From Congzhengia minquanensis (GTDB taxonomy: Bacteria > Bacillota > Clostridia > UBA1381 > UBA9506), in NCBI RefSeq assembly GCF_014384785.1, contig NZ_JACRSU010000002.1, forward strand, positions 62,001 to 126,000: a stretch of DNA of 64,000 nucleotides, written 5' to 3'. Positions 44,779 through 53,108 of the stretch are shown here, one piece after another (within the stretch, counting starts at the first letter, position 1; each line of letters begins with the position of its first letter). The notes below the pieces were generated by a model that did no database searches, was not told the origin of the DNA, and saw nothing but the letters and a program-made list of their open reading frames with translations. Made by a program: the position numbers and the translations under genes.

Positions 44779-45579
44779 ATGGTATCTGAATACGAAATCA
44801 AAAAACAGATTTGCGACATCGGCAAAAGAATTTACGACAGAGGTATGGTTGCGGCCAACGACGGTAATATCTCTGTAAAACTCAACGACAACGAATTTCT
44901 GTGCACCCCCACAGGCGTGAGCAAAGGCTTCATGACGCCTGACTATATCTGCAAAGTTAATGCAAAGGGCGAAGTCATTCAAGCAAACAAAGGGTTTAAA
45001 CCTTCTTCTGAAATTAAAATGCACATGCGGGTTTATAAAGAACGTCCTGATGTGCAGTCTGTTGTTCACGCGCACCCGATTTATGCAACCAGCTTTGCAA
45101 TTGCCGGCATTCCGCTGACACAGCCGATTATGCCCGAAGCGGTTATCGCGCTTGGCTGCGTTCCCATTGCTGAGTACGGCACGCCTTCTACCGAAGAAAT
45201 CCCGGACGCAGTTTCTAAATATCTTCAGTACTATGACGCTGTTCTTCTTGAAAACCACGGCGCTCTGGCATATTCCGACTCTCTTTTAAACGCTTATCAC
45301 AAAATGGAATCGTTGGAATTTTATGCACAGCTTCTCTTCCTTTCCAGACAGTTGGGCGGCCCGAAAGAACTGAGCAATTCTCAGGTTGAGCGTCTTTATG
45401 AAATCCGCAGACAGTTTGGTTTAAAAGGCAAGCACCCGGCAGACCTCTGCCCCAACGCGAAAGCAGGCAAGGCAAGCTGTCACAGCTGCGGCAAATGCGG
45501 CACGGTTTCTTCTTCCAATGAAGAAGGCGATTTGATTGCCGAAATTACAAAGAAGGTTATGGAGCAACTGGGCAAATAA
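44779..45579 (+). CDS. Class II aldolase (L-fuculose/L-rhamnulose-1-phosphate type) with C-terminal encapsulation helix
   Basis: The enzyme splits L-fuculose-1-P or L-rhamnulose-1-P into DHAP and L-lactaldehyde. Visible marks are MVAANDGNISVK, the zinc histidines 97 and 99 in VVHAHPIYA and His160 in LLENHGALAYS (numbered from ATG 44779). AAGGAG lies 8 nt before ATG 44779 and only 2 nt before the alternative ATG 44773. After the catalytic domain comes a Cys-rich linker (CHSCGKCG, near 236) and then EEGDLIAEITKKVMEQLGK, an amphipathic helix like those that target enzymes into microcompartments. Which sugar phosphate is preferred cannot be decided. Confidence 0.9.
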   Translation: MVSEYEIKKQICDIGKRIYDRGMVAANDGNISVKLNDNEFLCTPTGVSKGFMTPDYICKVNAKGEVIQANKGFKPSSEIKMHMRVYKERPDVQSVVHAHPIYATSFAIAGIPLTQPIMPEAVIALGCVPIAEYGTPSTEEIPDAVSKYLQYYDAVLLENHGALAYSDSLLNAYHKMESLEFYAQLLFLSRQLGGPKELSNSQVERLYEIRRQFGLKGKHPADLCPNAKAGKASCHSCGKCGTVSSSNEEGDLIAEITKKVMEQLGK

Positions 45580-45596
45580 TAACGGAGGTCAGTTTT

Positions 45597-46088
45597 ATGC
45601 ACGACCGTGAAGTGTCGCAAATCGTTGAAGCGGTTGTTAAAGAAATCTCTTTCAACGAAAGCGGCAAAAGTATGACGTTATCCCTCGCAAAAAAGCTTGC
45701 CGAAAAGGTTGAAGCAAAAGCAAAAGAAATCGGTGTAAATGCCGTGGTGGCCGTTTCGAACAGCGGCGCGCGGCCGGTTTTGGTAGAATGTATGGACGAT
45801 TCATACATTGCCAGTTACGACGTTGCTTTTCAAAAGGCCTACACCGTGGTGGCGCTGAAAATGTCCACAACAGAGCTGAAAAAACTTAGCCAGCCGGGCG
45901 GTTCGCTTTATGGCATACAGTTTACCAACAATGGTCAAATCGTAATTTTCGGCGGCGGCGTGCCGCTGATTGCAAACGGTAAAATCATTGGCGGTTTGGG
46001 CGTTAGCGGCGGCAGCGAGGAGCAGGATACCTTCTTGGCCGAATATGGCGGAAGTATTTTTGAAGGTTTAATCAATAACATGGAATAG
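45597..46088 (+). CDS. PduO C-terminal/GlcG-HbpS-like protein
   Basis: The 163-residue protein is the GlcG/HbpS-type fold (DUF336) also seen as the C-terminal domain of PduO: KMSTTELKKLSQPGGSLYGI and IVIFGGGVPLIANGKIIGGLGVSG. Relatives bind haem or cobalamin; in propanediol microcompartments the role is unclear. The first helix, REVSQIVEAVVKEI, is amphipathic and could be an encapsulation peptide. The ribosome site is GGAGG, 17 bp after the aldolase. Confidence 0.8.
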   Translation: MHDREVSQIVEAVVKEISFNESGKSMTLSLAKKLAEKVEAKAKEIGVNAVVAVSNSGARPVLVECMDDSYIASYDVAFQKAYTVVALKMSTTELKKLSQPGGSLYGIQFTNNGQIVIFGGGVPLIANGKIIGGLGVSGGSEEQDTFLAEYGGSIFEGLINNME

Positions 46089-46099
46089 GAGTTTACGTT

Positions 46100-47296
46100 A
46101 TGGCTATGAATTCAAATGACATAGAAGCAATCGTAAAACAGGTTCTTTCTAACATGAAGACAGAAGCTGGGCATTCCGCAGGCAGCGTCAGCATTCCAAA
46201 AACCGCAAAGGTTGCAATGCTGACAGGCTTAGAGCACTATGACATTAAAGAATATCCCATCCCTGAAATCGGAGATGACGATATTTTAGTCAAGGTGGAA
46301 GGCTGCGGCATCTGTGGAACAGACGCACACGAATTTAAAAGAGACCCCTTTGGTCTCATTCCTGTGGTTTTGGGACATGAAGGAACCGGTGAAATTGTAA
46401 AAATGGGTAAGAACGTGAAAAAAGACAGTGCGGGAAAACCCCTGGCTGTCGGCGATAAAGTTGTTACCTGTATGATATTTAAAGACAATCCGGACATTAC
46501 CATGTTCGACTTGAACAAGCAGAACGTTGGCGGTGCAGACGTTTATGGTCTTCTTCCGGATGATGATATTCACTTAAACGGCTGGTTTGCCGATTACCTG
46601 ATAATTCGCGGCGGTTCTACCGTGTTTAACGTGAGTGATTTGGATTTAGACCTTAGAATTCTAATTGAGCCCAGCGCCGTTTTAATTCACGCTGTTGAGC
46701 GTGCAAAATCCGTTGGCATTTTAAGGTTTAACAGCCGCGTGGTTGTTCAGGGCTGCGGTCCGATTGGTCTGTTGTGCATCGCGGTGCTCCGCACATTGGG
46801 TGTTGAAAACATTGTGGCTGTAGACGGCGAGGATAAACGCCTTGCATTTGCAAAGGAAATGGGCGCAACAAAGTCTGTCAACTTTAAAAATCACAAGGGC
46901 ATTGAAGAATTAACAAACGCTGTGTCCGACGCATTCGGCGGCTATCTGGCTGACTTTGCGTTCCAGTGCACAGGCTCCCCTATTGCCCATGCAAATATCT
47001 ATAAATTTATTAGAAACGGCGGCGGTCTTTGCGAGCTGGGCTTCTTTATAAACGGCGGCGACGCTACGATTAACCCCCATTTCGACATCTGTGCAAAGGA
47101 AATCACCACAGTTGGTTCTTGGGTTTACACACTGCGCGACTACGCAACAACGTTTGACTTTTTAAAACGTGCAAAGGGCATCGGCTTACCAATTGAAAAG
47201 CTGATTACGCACCGGTTCCCGCTTTCGCAAATTAACGAAGCACACCAAACAAACCTGAAAATGGAAGGTTTGAAAATCGCAATTATAAACGAATAA
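46100..47296 (+). CDS. Zinc-type (MDR) alcohol dehydrogenase with N-terminal encapsulation helix
   Basis: The 398-residue medium-chain dehydrogenase has catalytic-zinc ligands in GCGICGTDAHEF and LGHEGTGEIV and a Rossmann motif QGCGPIGLLCIAVLRTLG. The structural-zinc lobe with four cysteines is missing. An N-terminal extension (about 1-35) starts NSNDIEAIVKQVLSNMK and then a Ser/Gly linker: an encapsulation-peptide layout. It is the only alcohol dehydrogenase in the locus, so it may reduce lactaldehyde to 1,2-propanediol, propionaldehyde to propanol, or both, recycling NADH. Most propanediol compartments use an iron-type PduQ instead. Confidence 0.85.
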   Translation: MAMNSNDIEAIVKQVLSNMKTEAGHSAGSVSIPKTAKVAMLTGLEHYDIKEYPIPEIGDDDILVKVEGCGICGTDAHEFKRDPFGLIPVVLGHEGTGEIVKMGKNVKKDSAGKPLAVGDKVVTCMIFKDNPDITMFDLNKQNVGGADVYGLLPDDDIHLNGWFADYLIIRGGSTVFNVSDLDLDLRILIEPSAVLIHAVERAKSVGILRFNSRVVVQGCGPIGLLCIAVLRTLGVENIVAVDGEDKRLAFAKEMGATKSVNFKNHKGIEELTNAVSDAFGGYLADFAFQCTGSPIAHANIYKFIRNGGGLCELGFFINGGDATINPHFDICAKEITTVGSWVYTLRDYATTFDFLKRAKGIGLPIEKLITHRFPLSQINEAHQTNLKMEGLKIAIINE

Positions 47297-47320
47297 GGAA
47301 TTTAGGAGGATATAAAAATC

Positions 47321-47596
47321 ATGGCAAAAGAAGCATTAGGAATGATTGAAACAAGAGGACTTACAGCAGCAGTTGAAGCTGCAGATGCAATGGTAAAAGC
47401 AGCTGAGGTTACACTCATCGGCACAGAAAAAATTGGTTCCGGATTGGTAAGCGTTATGGTTCGCGGCGACGTTGGCGCTGTGAAAGCTGCAACAGAAGCC
47501 GGTGCTGAATGCGCGTCAAAGCTTGGAGAGCTGGTTGCGGTTCACGTAATTCCCAGACCCCATGCCGACGTTGAAAAGATTTTACCGTCATTCTAA
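47321..47596 (+). CDS. BMC-H hexameric shell protein (PduA-like)
   Basis: The 91-residue single-domain shell protein opens [20 protein letters not shown] and carries [21 protein letters not shown], the hexamer and pore region, ending [15 protein letters not shown]. It would form the flat facets of the compartment. GGAGG precedes the ATG. It has a near-identical tandem copy 150 bp downstream. Confidence 0.95.
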   Translation: MAKEALGMIETRGLTAAVEAADAMVKAAEVTLIGTEKIGSGLVSVMVRGDVGAVKAATEAGAECASKLGELVAVHVIPRPHADVEKILPSF

Positions 47597-47617
47597 TTGA
47601 AAGCTGGGTGAAGCATC

Positions 47618-48025
47618 ATGGCTGAAAAGGAAAAAAATGCTGCTGCTCCGAAAGAAACCAAAAACGCAGCAGAAAAAAAGACAAAAAAGTCAGTAAATGA
47701 AAATTCAAATAAAACTATGAATGAAAATATGAAGGGAGACTTTACAATGGCACAGGAAGCATTAGGAATGGTGGAAACAAGAGGTTTGGTTGCAGCAATT
47801 GAAGCTGCAGATTCTATGCTCAAAGCAGCGAATGTTGTTTTGGTTGGCACAGAAAAAATTGGTTCCGGATTGGTAAGCGTTATGGTTCGCGGCGATGTTG
47901 GCGCTGTGAAAGCCGCTGTTGAAGCAGGCTCTAACAATGCTGCTAAACTTGGCGAACTCGTAGCTACCCACGTAATTCCGAGACCCCACGGCGACGTTGA
48001 AAAGATTTTACCGGCTATTAAATAA
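47618..48025 (+). CDS. BMC-H shell protein, second copy, with optional Lys-rich N-terminal extension
   Basis: From ATG 47618 the product is 135 residues: a 43-residue Lys/Glu/Asn-rich segment (starting [16 protein letters not shown]) and then a complete PduA-like domain beginning [14 protein letters not shown]. The internal ATG at 47747 has a much better ribosome site (GGGAG, 8 nt) than 47618, whose only candidate is GGTGAAG. Both forms may be made: a canonical 92-residue shell protein and an extended one. DNA of the shell domain is almost identical to the previous gene (50 bp without change), so this is a recent duplication or converted copy. The protein ends [12 protein letters not shown]. 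Confidence 0.88.
   Translation: MAEKEKNAAAPKETKNAAEKKTKKSVNENSNKTMNENMKGDFTMAQEALGMVETRGLVAAIEAADSMLKAANVVLVGTEKIGSGLVSVMVRGDVGAVKAAVEAGSNNAAKLGELVATHVIPRPHGDVEKILPAIK
47734..47749 (+). promoter_or_regulatory. Strong internal ribosome site within the second BMC-H gene
   Basis: GGGAG at 47734-47738, 8 nt, then the in-frame ATG at 47747, which is the expected start of a canonical BMC-H protein. Confidence 0.65.
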
Positions 48026-48052
48026 CAAATCTTTTCCATTTAGAATTCCTTT

Positions 48053-48081
48053 CGTGCCGGATTTTATAAAAATCCGGCACG
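48053..48081 (+). repeat. 13-bp perfect hairpin between BMC-H and BMC-P genes
   Basis: CGTGCCGGATTTT (48053-48065) pairs with 48069-48081 around a 3-nt loop. GGGAGAAAT, not a T tract, follows on the plus strand. It probably protects or punctuates the upstream BMC-H mRNA rather than fully ending transcription. Confidence 0.7.
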
Positions 48082-48130
48082 GGAGAAATTTACGCTGATG
48101 TTCCAAAATAGATGTGAGGAATGGTGAATT

Positions 48131-48400
48131 ATGATTATCGGAAAAGTGACCGGAAGCATTGTCGCTACACGCAAAAACGAAAAGCTTGTAGGCTGCAAGC
48201 TGATGATTGTTGAAATTTTTGAAAAGATGAACAACGGCAAATCCAAAATTATTGCAGTGGACAACGTTGGCGCCGGAATTGGCGAAGTCGTAATGGTAGC
48301 ACAGGGCAGCGCCGCGCGAATTGGCTGCAATCTTGATAACTCCCCTGTTGACGCCGCAATTGTAGGTATTGTAGATAACGGTTCTGAATTGGAGTTGTGA
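48131..48400 (+). CDS. pduN: BMC-P pentameric vertex protein (EutN/PduN-like)
   Basis: The 89-residue protein begins MIIGKVTGSIVATRKNEKL and holds VDNVGAGIGEVVMVAQGSAAR and SPVDAAIVGIVD, the EutN/CcmL signature. Pentamers of this family close the corners of the polyhedral shell and are needed in small numbers. It follows a hairpin and its stop overlaps the pduS start (TGATG). Confidence 0.93.
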   Translation: MIIGKVTGSIVATRKNEKLVGCKLMIVEIFEKMNNGKSKIIAVDNVGAGIGEVVMVAQGSAARIGCNLDNSPVDAAIVGIVDNGSELEL

Positions 48401-49740
48401 TGTTGATGTCACTTGAAGAGTTAAAAAAAATACTTCAAAACGCCGGCGTTGCCGGTGCAGGCGGTGCGGGTTTCCCCGCTTACGCAAAGCTCAGCGATAA
48501 GGCCGATACCATTATTTTAAACTGTGCCGAATGTGAACCGCTTTTAAAACTGCATCAGCAGGTTCTGGCAAAATTCGCTTTTGAAATTCTTTCGGCACTT
48601 CATGTAATTTCTGAGGCGACCAACGCAGAGCATGTGATTATTGCCCTGAAAAAAAATTATAACGATGCAATCAATGCAGTGAACGCTGTTTTAGATAAAT
48701 TTAATAATATAAAACTCTCTTATCTCCCAGAAGTTTACCCTGCTGGAGACGAGGTTATTACCATTTATGAAACCACAGGCAGGGTGGTCCCTCCGGGAAG
48801 TATTCCAATTTCTGTCGGCGTTACGGTGTTTAATGTGGAAACTGCTTTAAACATTTACCGCGCCGTGTTCGAGGGAAAACCTGTTACACATAAATATGTT
48901 ACCATTTCCGGCGCTGTTCAAAATCCGATTACAGTGAAAGCCCCTTTGGGAATGACCTTTTCGGAGCTGATTGACTTGGCAGGCGGCGCAACAGAAGAAG
49001 ATTATGCCGTGATTTCCGGCGGCCCTATGATGGGTGCGCTGGTGAATCCGTTAGACACGGTAACGAAAACAACAAACGGCATTTTGGTGTTTCCCAAAAA
49101 CCACCCCGTTGTTGAAATGAAAAAGACCAGAATATCCATCAGCTTAAAGCGCGCCATGGGCACCTGCTGTCAGTGCCGCGCCTGCACAACCACCTGTTCC
49201 CGCAATTTGCTGGGCCACCCCATTGAGCCTCACGCATTTATGCGGAGCGCAACCAGCGGCGACACGAAGGACTTAGGGCCGTTTATCAATACCTTATTTT
49301 GCTCCGGCTGCGGTCTTTGCGAGCTATATTCCTGTCCTCAGGGGTTAGCTCCCAGAACGCTTATTTCTGAATATAAAGCCGGGCTTAAAGCAAATGGTGT
49401 GAAAATCCCCGTGGATATTCCTGTGAAAACAGTTGATCCAAACAGAAGCATGAAGCTGGTTCCCATTCCCCGATTAATTGCCCGGCTGGGACTTACGAAA
49501 TATAACAAACCAGCGCGTTTGGATGAAACAGAGCTTCACTTAGATAAACTGAGAATTTCTTTAAAGCAAAATATTGGTGCGCCCAATCCCCCGGTGGTTT
49601 CTGCCGGACAAACGATCAGCAAAGGCGACGTAATCGCCCAGGCTGAGCCAAAAGTTTTGGGGCTTTCGTTACACTCCCCCGTCAGCGGCACGGTGATTGA
49701 TGCGAACGATCACTTTATTTTGATTCAGTGTAATAAATAA
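48400..49740 (+). CDS. pduS: PduS-like flavin/iron-sulfur electron-transfer protein
   Basis: The protein (446 residues from ATG 48400) has an N-terminal RnfC/NuoF-like nucleotide/FMN domain (GVAGAGGAGFPAYAKL, LNCAECEPLL), an SLBB segment, two [4Fe-4S] cysteine sets (CCQCRACTTTC and CSGCGLCELYSCP) and a C-terminal barrel-sandwich region ending HSPVSGTVIDANDHF. PduS oxidises NADH and passes electrons, in B12-type compartments to cobalamin reduction. Here the dehydratase is B12-independent, so it may instead help redox balance across the shell with PduT. GGAG fits ATG 48400; GTG 48397 and ATG 48406 are alternatives. Confidence 0.92.
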   Translation: MLMSLEELKKILQNAGVAGAGGAGFPAYAKLSDKADTIILNCAECEPLLKLHQQVLAKFAFEILSALHVISEATNAEHVIIALKKNYNDAINAVNAVLDKFNNIKLSYLPEVYPAGDEVITIYETTGRVVPPGSIPISVGVTVFNVETALNIYRAVFEGKPVTHKYVTISGAVQNPITVKAPLGMTFSELIDLAGGATEEDYAVISGGPMMGALVNPLDTVTKTTNGILVFPKNHPVVEMKKTRISISLKRAMGTCCQCRACTTTCSRNLLGHPIEPHAFMRSATSGDTKDLGPFINTLFCSGCGLCELYSCPQGLAPRTLISEYKAGLKANGVKIPVDIPVKTVDPNRSMKLVPIPRLIARLGLTKYNKPARLDETELHLDKLRISLKQNIGAPNPPVVSAGQTISKGDVIAQAEPKVLGLSLHSPVSGTVIDANDHFILIQCNK

Positions 49741-49763
49741 AATTTTGGAAGGAAGACCACTTT

Positions 49764-50312
49764 ATGAGTAAAGCAATCGGCATGGTGGAATATGTTACAG
49801 TTTCAACCGGCATTCTGGCCGCAGATACCATGGTGAAAACCGCTGATGTGGATATTTTGGAAGCACAAACGGTTTGTCCCGGTAAATATATCATCATCAT
49901 TTCAGGTGAACTGAGCGCCGTCCGCGCCGCGGTTGACGCCTCGAAAACCAAGTTTGACGAAAAACTGATTGACAGTTTTGTTCTGGGCAATCCCCACGAA
50001 TCTATTTTTTCGGCCATTTATGGTGCAACACACATAGAAACTGTGGAGGCGCTGGGCGTTTTAGAAACCTATTCCGCCGCTTCCATTATTGTTGCAGCCG
50101 ATGTGGCGGCAAAAACTGCTGAGGTGGAATTGATTGAACTGAGAATTGCAAAGGGCATGTGCGGTAAATCCTATATGCTAATTACGGGAAGCGTTGCATC
50201 TGTTACCGCTGCAATTGAAAAGACAAAAGCGCAGATAACCGATAACGGCTTTTTCTTAGACAGTTCTATCATTGCGCGGCCTGACGAAAAGTTATGGCAA
50301 ACACTTCTATAA
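49764..50312 (+). CDS. pduT: PduT-like tandem BMC-T shell protein with cluster-binding cysteine
   Basis: Two BMC domains in one 182-residue chain (SKAIGMVEYVTVSTGILAAD and later EALGVLETYSAASIIVAAD), so the functional unit is a pseudohexameric trimer. Cys38 in AQTVCPGKYI sits where PduT of Salmonella holds a [4Fe-4S] cluster in the central pore. Adjacent to pduS, the proposed electron-transfer partner. The pair points to electrons passing through the shell. Confidence 0.92.
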   Translation: MSKAIGMVEYVTVSTGILAADTMVKTADVDILEAQTVCPGKYIIIISGELSAVRAAVDASKTKFDEKLIDSFVLGNPHESIFSAIYGATHIETVEALGVLETYSAASIIVAADVAAKTAEVELIELRIAKGMCGKSYMLITGSVASVTAAIEKTKAQITDNGFFLDSSIIARPDEKLWQTLL

Positions 50313-50374
50313 TTTACAACGTAAAAATTTCCGCTTTGCGGACGAGATACAAAATAAGACCGGAGGGTTAGAAT

Positions 50375-51766
50375 ATGGAATTAAACGAAAACTATATCAA
50401 CCAAATTGTTCAAAATGTTGTGAAAAACCTAGAAAATGCAGCACCCCAGCAGCGGTTAAAGGGTGTTTTCGACAGCATGACAGACGCGCTTGAGGCGGTT
50501 AACAAAGCTTATCAGTTCTACCGCAGCTATTCCATTGCACAGCGCGAAAAAATGATTGCCAACATCCGCAAGCTCACCTTGGAGGAAGCAGAAACGTTAG
50601 CAAAATTGGGCGTTGAAGAAACAGGAATGGGCCGTGTTAGCGACAAAATTATTAAGCATCAGCTCGTTGCCAACAAAACCCCCGGCACGGAGGATTTAAA
50701 ACCCACCGCTTTAACCGGCGACGATGGCTTAACCTTAGTTGAAATGGCGCCATTCGGCGTTATCGGCAGCATCACGCCGTCTACCAATCCCAGCGAAACG
50801 GTTATTTGTAATTCTATTGGAATGATTGCGGGCGGAAACGGCGTTGTGTTTAATCCACACCCCAACGCCTGCAGAACAGCAAACTATGCGGTAGATTTGG
50901 TAAACCGTGCAATTGTGGAAGCCGGCGGCCCTGAAAATTTGGTGGTTTCTGTTGCGAAACCGACAATGGATACTTCTAAAGAAATGATGGCTTCGCCCAT
51001 TGTCAGAATGTTGGTTGCAACCGGCGGACCGGGCGTGGTTAGAACGCTTCTCTCCTCCGGCAAAAAAGCAATCGGCGCAGGCGCAGGCAACCCGCCTGTC
51101 ATTGTAGACGACACCGCCGACGTTGCAAAGGCCGGCCGCGACATTGTTCTTGGCGCAAGTTTTGATAACAACCTGCCTTGCATTGCGGAAAAAGAGTGCT
51201 TTGCATTCAGCAACATTGCCGATGAGCTGATTGACAGCATGATAAAAAACGGCGCATACATGATTGACGGCGACCAGGTTGAACGTTTAAAGAAAATTGC
51301 CTTAATTGAAAAAGACGGCAAATTTGGAATTAATAAAAAATGGGTGGGCAAAGATGCCAGCTTGTTCTTAAAGGAACTGGGCATTGACTCCGACGCGAAA
51401 CTCATTATTTGTGAAACAGACGAAATGCACCCCTTTGTTCAGGTGGAGATGATGATGCCCATTTTGGCAATTGTCCGCGTGAACAGTATTGAAGAAGCAA
51501 TTAAAATGGCTGTGAATGCTGAGCACGGTAACCGCCACTCTGCACACATTCATTCAAAAAATATTGACCATTTAACAGCCTTTGCAAAAGCTGTTGAAAC
51601 TACCATCTTTGTGAAGAATGCACCTTCTTATGCGGGAATCGGCGCAGGCGGCGAAGGCTATACAACCTTTACAATTGCAGGCCCCACAGGCGAGGGATTA
51701 ACCGCTGCCCATTCTTTTACACGTGCAAGAAGATGCGTTATGGTTGACGGGCTTCATATTATTTAA
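50375..51766 (+). CDS. pduP: CoA-acylating aldehyde dehydrogenase (PduP/EutE type) with encapsulation peptide
   Basis: The enzyme turns propionaldehyde, CoA and NAD into propionyl-CoA and NADH. The first 17 residues (NENYINQIVQNVVKNL) are an amphipathic targeting helix, followed by a short linker; the dehydrogenase core then runs from about 30 to 463. Catalytic Cys269 lies in FDNNLPCIAEKECFAF; AGAGNPPVIVDDTAD and GPTGEGLTAAHSFTRARR are further family marks. Length 463 is normal for PduP. GGAGGG precedes the ATG. Confidence 0.94.
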   Translation: MELNENYINQIVQNVVKNLENAAPQQRLKGVFDSMTDALEAVNKAYQFYRSYSIAQREKMIANIRKLTLEEAETLAKLGVEETGMGRVSDKIIKHQLVANKTPGTEDLKPTALTGDDGLTLVEMAPFGVIGSITPSTNPSETVICNSIGMIAGGNGVVFNPHPNACRTANYAVDLVNRAIVEAGGPENLVVSVAKPTMDTSKEMMASPIVRMLVATGGPGVVRTLLSSGKKAIGAGAGNPPVIVDDTADVAKAGRDIVLGASFDNNLPCIAEKECFAFSNIADELIDSMIKNGAYMIDGDQVERLKKIALIEKDGKFGINKKWVGKDASLFLKELGIDSDAKLIICETDEMHPFVQVEMMMPILAIVRVNSIEEAIKMAVNAEHGNRHSAHIHSKNIDHLTAFAKAVETTIFVKNAPSYAGIGAGGEGYTTFTIAGPTGEGLTAAHSFTRARRCVMVDGLHII

Positions 51767-51789
51767 AATTTCGATAAAGGATGTATGTT

Positions 51790-52428
51790 ATGAACGCATT
51801 AGGATTAGTTGAAGTATATAGCTTTACCACAGCGGTTTGCGTTGCAGATGTTGCTGCAAAGGCTGCCGATGTAAAAATTATTGCGTTTGACAGAAACAGG
51901 CCGCTTAGCCCCGACGTTCCCGCCCCGCTGGTGATGGTGGTAAAAATGGAGGGCAATGTGTCTGCCGTTAAGGCTGCAGTTGAGGCCGGTGTGAAATATG
52001 CAAAATCTCAGGGTAAATTCATTGTTTCCCACGTGATTGCCAATCCGGGCACAGACGTGGAAAAAATGGCATATTTAATGGATATTAATAAAGACAAATT
52101 TAACAAAAAGCTTCCTAAAAGCTTTTTGGGCACAGAAATAGAACCCGGTATAGCCGCTAACATTGGCCTTTTGGAGGTTCAGGGCTTAGTTGCCTCCATT
52201 GAAGGCTTAGACGCAATGCTAAAGTCAGCAGACGTTCGGCTAATCCATACAGAAAAACGACTGGGCGGAAGACTTTGTACCTTTGTAATTTGCGGCAGCG
52301 TGTCCTCGGTGAAAGCTGCCATTGAGGCAGGCGAAACGCACGCCTCTAAGCTTGGCAAGATTTATGGAAAAGCGGTTATTCCCCGCCCCCACGACGAAGT
52401 AATCAAGTTTTTTGACACGGAAAACTAA
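51790..52428 (+). CDS. Second tandem BMC-T shell protein
   Basis: The 212-residue protein has two BMC domains (MNALGLVEVYSFTTAVCVAD and IGLLEVQGLVASIEGLDAML), separated by a 40-residue linker; the second half ends HASKLGKIYGKAVIPRPHDE. It differs from the PduT-like copy in lacking the pore cysteine motif and in having an insertion rich in Pro in the first domain. Such proteins form trimers that may gate larger pores. AAAGG supports ATG 51790; ATG 51781 is directly on the ribosome site. Closest named relative (PduB-like or other) not decided. Confidence 0.88.
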   Translation: MNALGLVEVYSFTTAVCVADVAAKAADVKIIAFDRNRPLSPDVPAPLVMVVKMEGNVSAVKAAVEAGVKYAKSQGKFIVSHVIANPGTDVEKMAYLMDINKDKFNKKLPKSFLGTEIEPGIAANIGLLEVQGLVASIEGLDAMLKSADVRLIHTEKRLGGRLCTFVICGSVSSVKAAIEAGETHASKLGKIYGKAVIPRPHDEVIKFFDTEN

Positions 52429-52453
52429 ATTAACGTAAAGCGAGTGTATTGTT

Positions 52454-53092
52454 ATGATAGATATGAAAACAATTGAAGAAGCGGTGAAAAATGCGCTTGT
52501 TGATTTTGAAAAGAATAGAGACTCCGTAACAATCGGCGTGTCGCAGCGTCATGTCCATTTGTCTAGAAAGGATTTGGATATTCTGTTTGGCGAGGGGTTT
52601 GAGCTTACCAAAAAGAAAACCCTTATGGGCCGCGAATTTGCATCAGACCAGTTTGTAACGCTGGTTGGCCCGTCTTTAAAATCCATTGAAAAGGTTCGCG
52701 TTTTGGGGCCTGTGAGAAAGAACACCCAGGTGGAAATTTCGAAAACTGACACGTTCATATTAAAAGTAAGTCCCCCGGTGCGCCCCTCGGGAAACATTGA
52801 AGGCTCAGAACGCCTCGTTCTGGTCGGTCCCTGCGGAACGGTGTATTTAAAAGAGGGGGTTATCATTGCCAACCGTCACATTCACTTAGACCCTGAATAT
52901 GCCGCGGCAAACAATATTTCGGACAACGAATATGTTGATGTTTTTGTTGAGGGTATTAAACCCACAAGGTTTTATGATGTTCAGGTTCGTGTGCGCGACG
53001 ATTTTCGCTGCGAAATGCATATCGACACAGACGATGCAAATTCCACTATGCTTAGAAACGGCGATAAGGTTAAGATTTTAAAAAAACAGTAG
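52454..53092 (+). CDS. pduL: Phosphate propanoyltransferase PduL with encapsulation helix
   Basis: PduL converts propionyl-CoA and phosphate to propionyl phosphate, recycling CoA inside the compartment. The zinc sites are in VSQRHVHLSRKDLDIL and IIANRHIHLDPEYAA, one in each duplicated barrel; Arg and Gly residues of LVGPCGTVYL lie between. The first 20 residues (MKTIEEAVKNALVDF) form an amphipathic targeting helix. Length 212 is usual. The start may be ATG 52454 or 52463. Confidence 0.95.
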   Translation: MIDMKTIEEAVKNALVDFEKNRDSVTIGVSQRHVHLSRKDLDILFGEGFELTKKKTLMGREFASDQFVTLVGPSLKSIEKVRVLGPVRKNTQVEISKTDTFILKVSPPVRPSGNIEGSERLVLVGPCGTVYLKEGVIIANRHIHLDPEYAAANNISDNEYVDVFVEGIKPTRFYDVQVRVRDDFRCEMHIDTDDANSTMLRNGDKVKILKKQ

Positions 53093-53108
53093 TTTTTAAG
53101 GAGAACCT

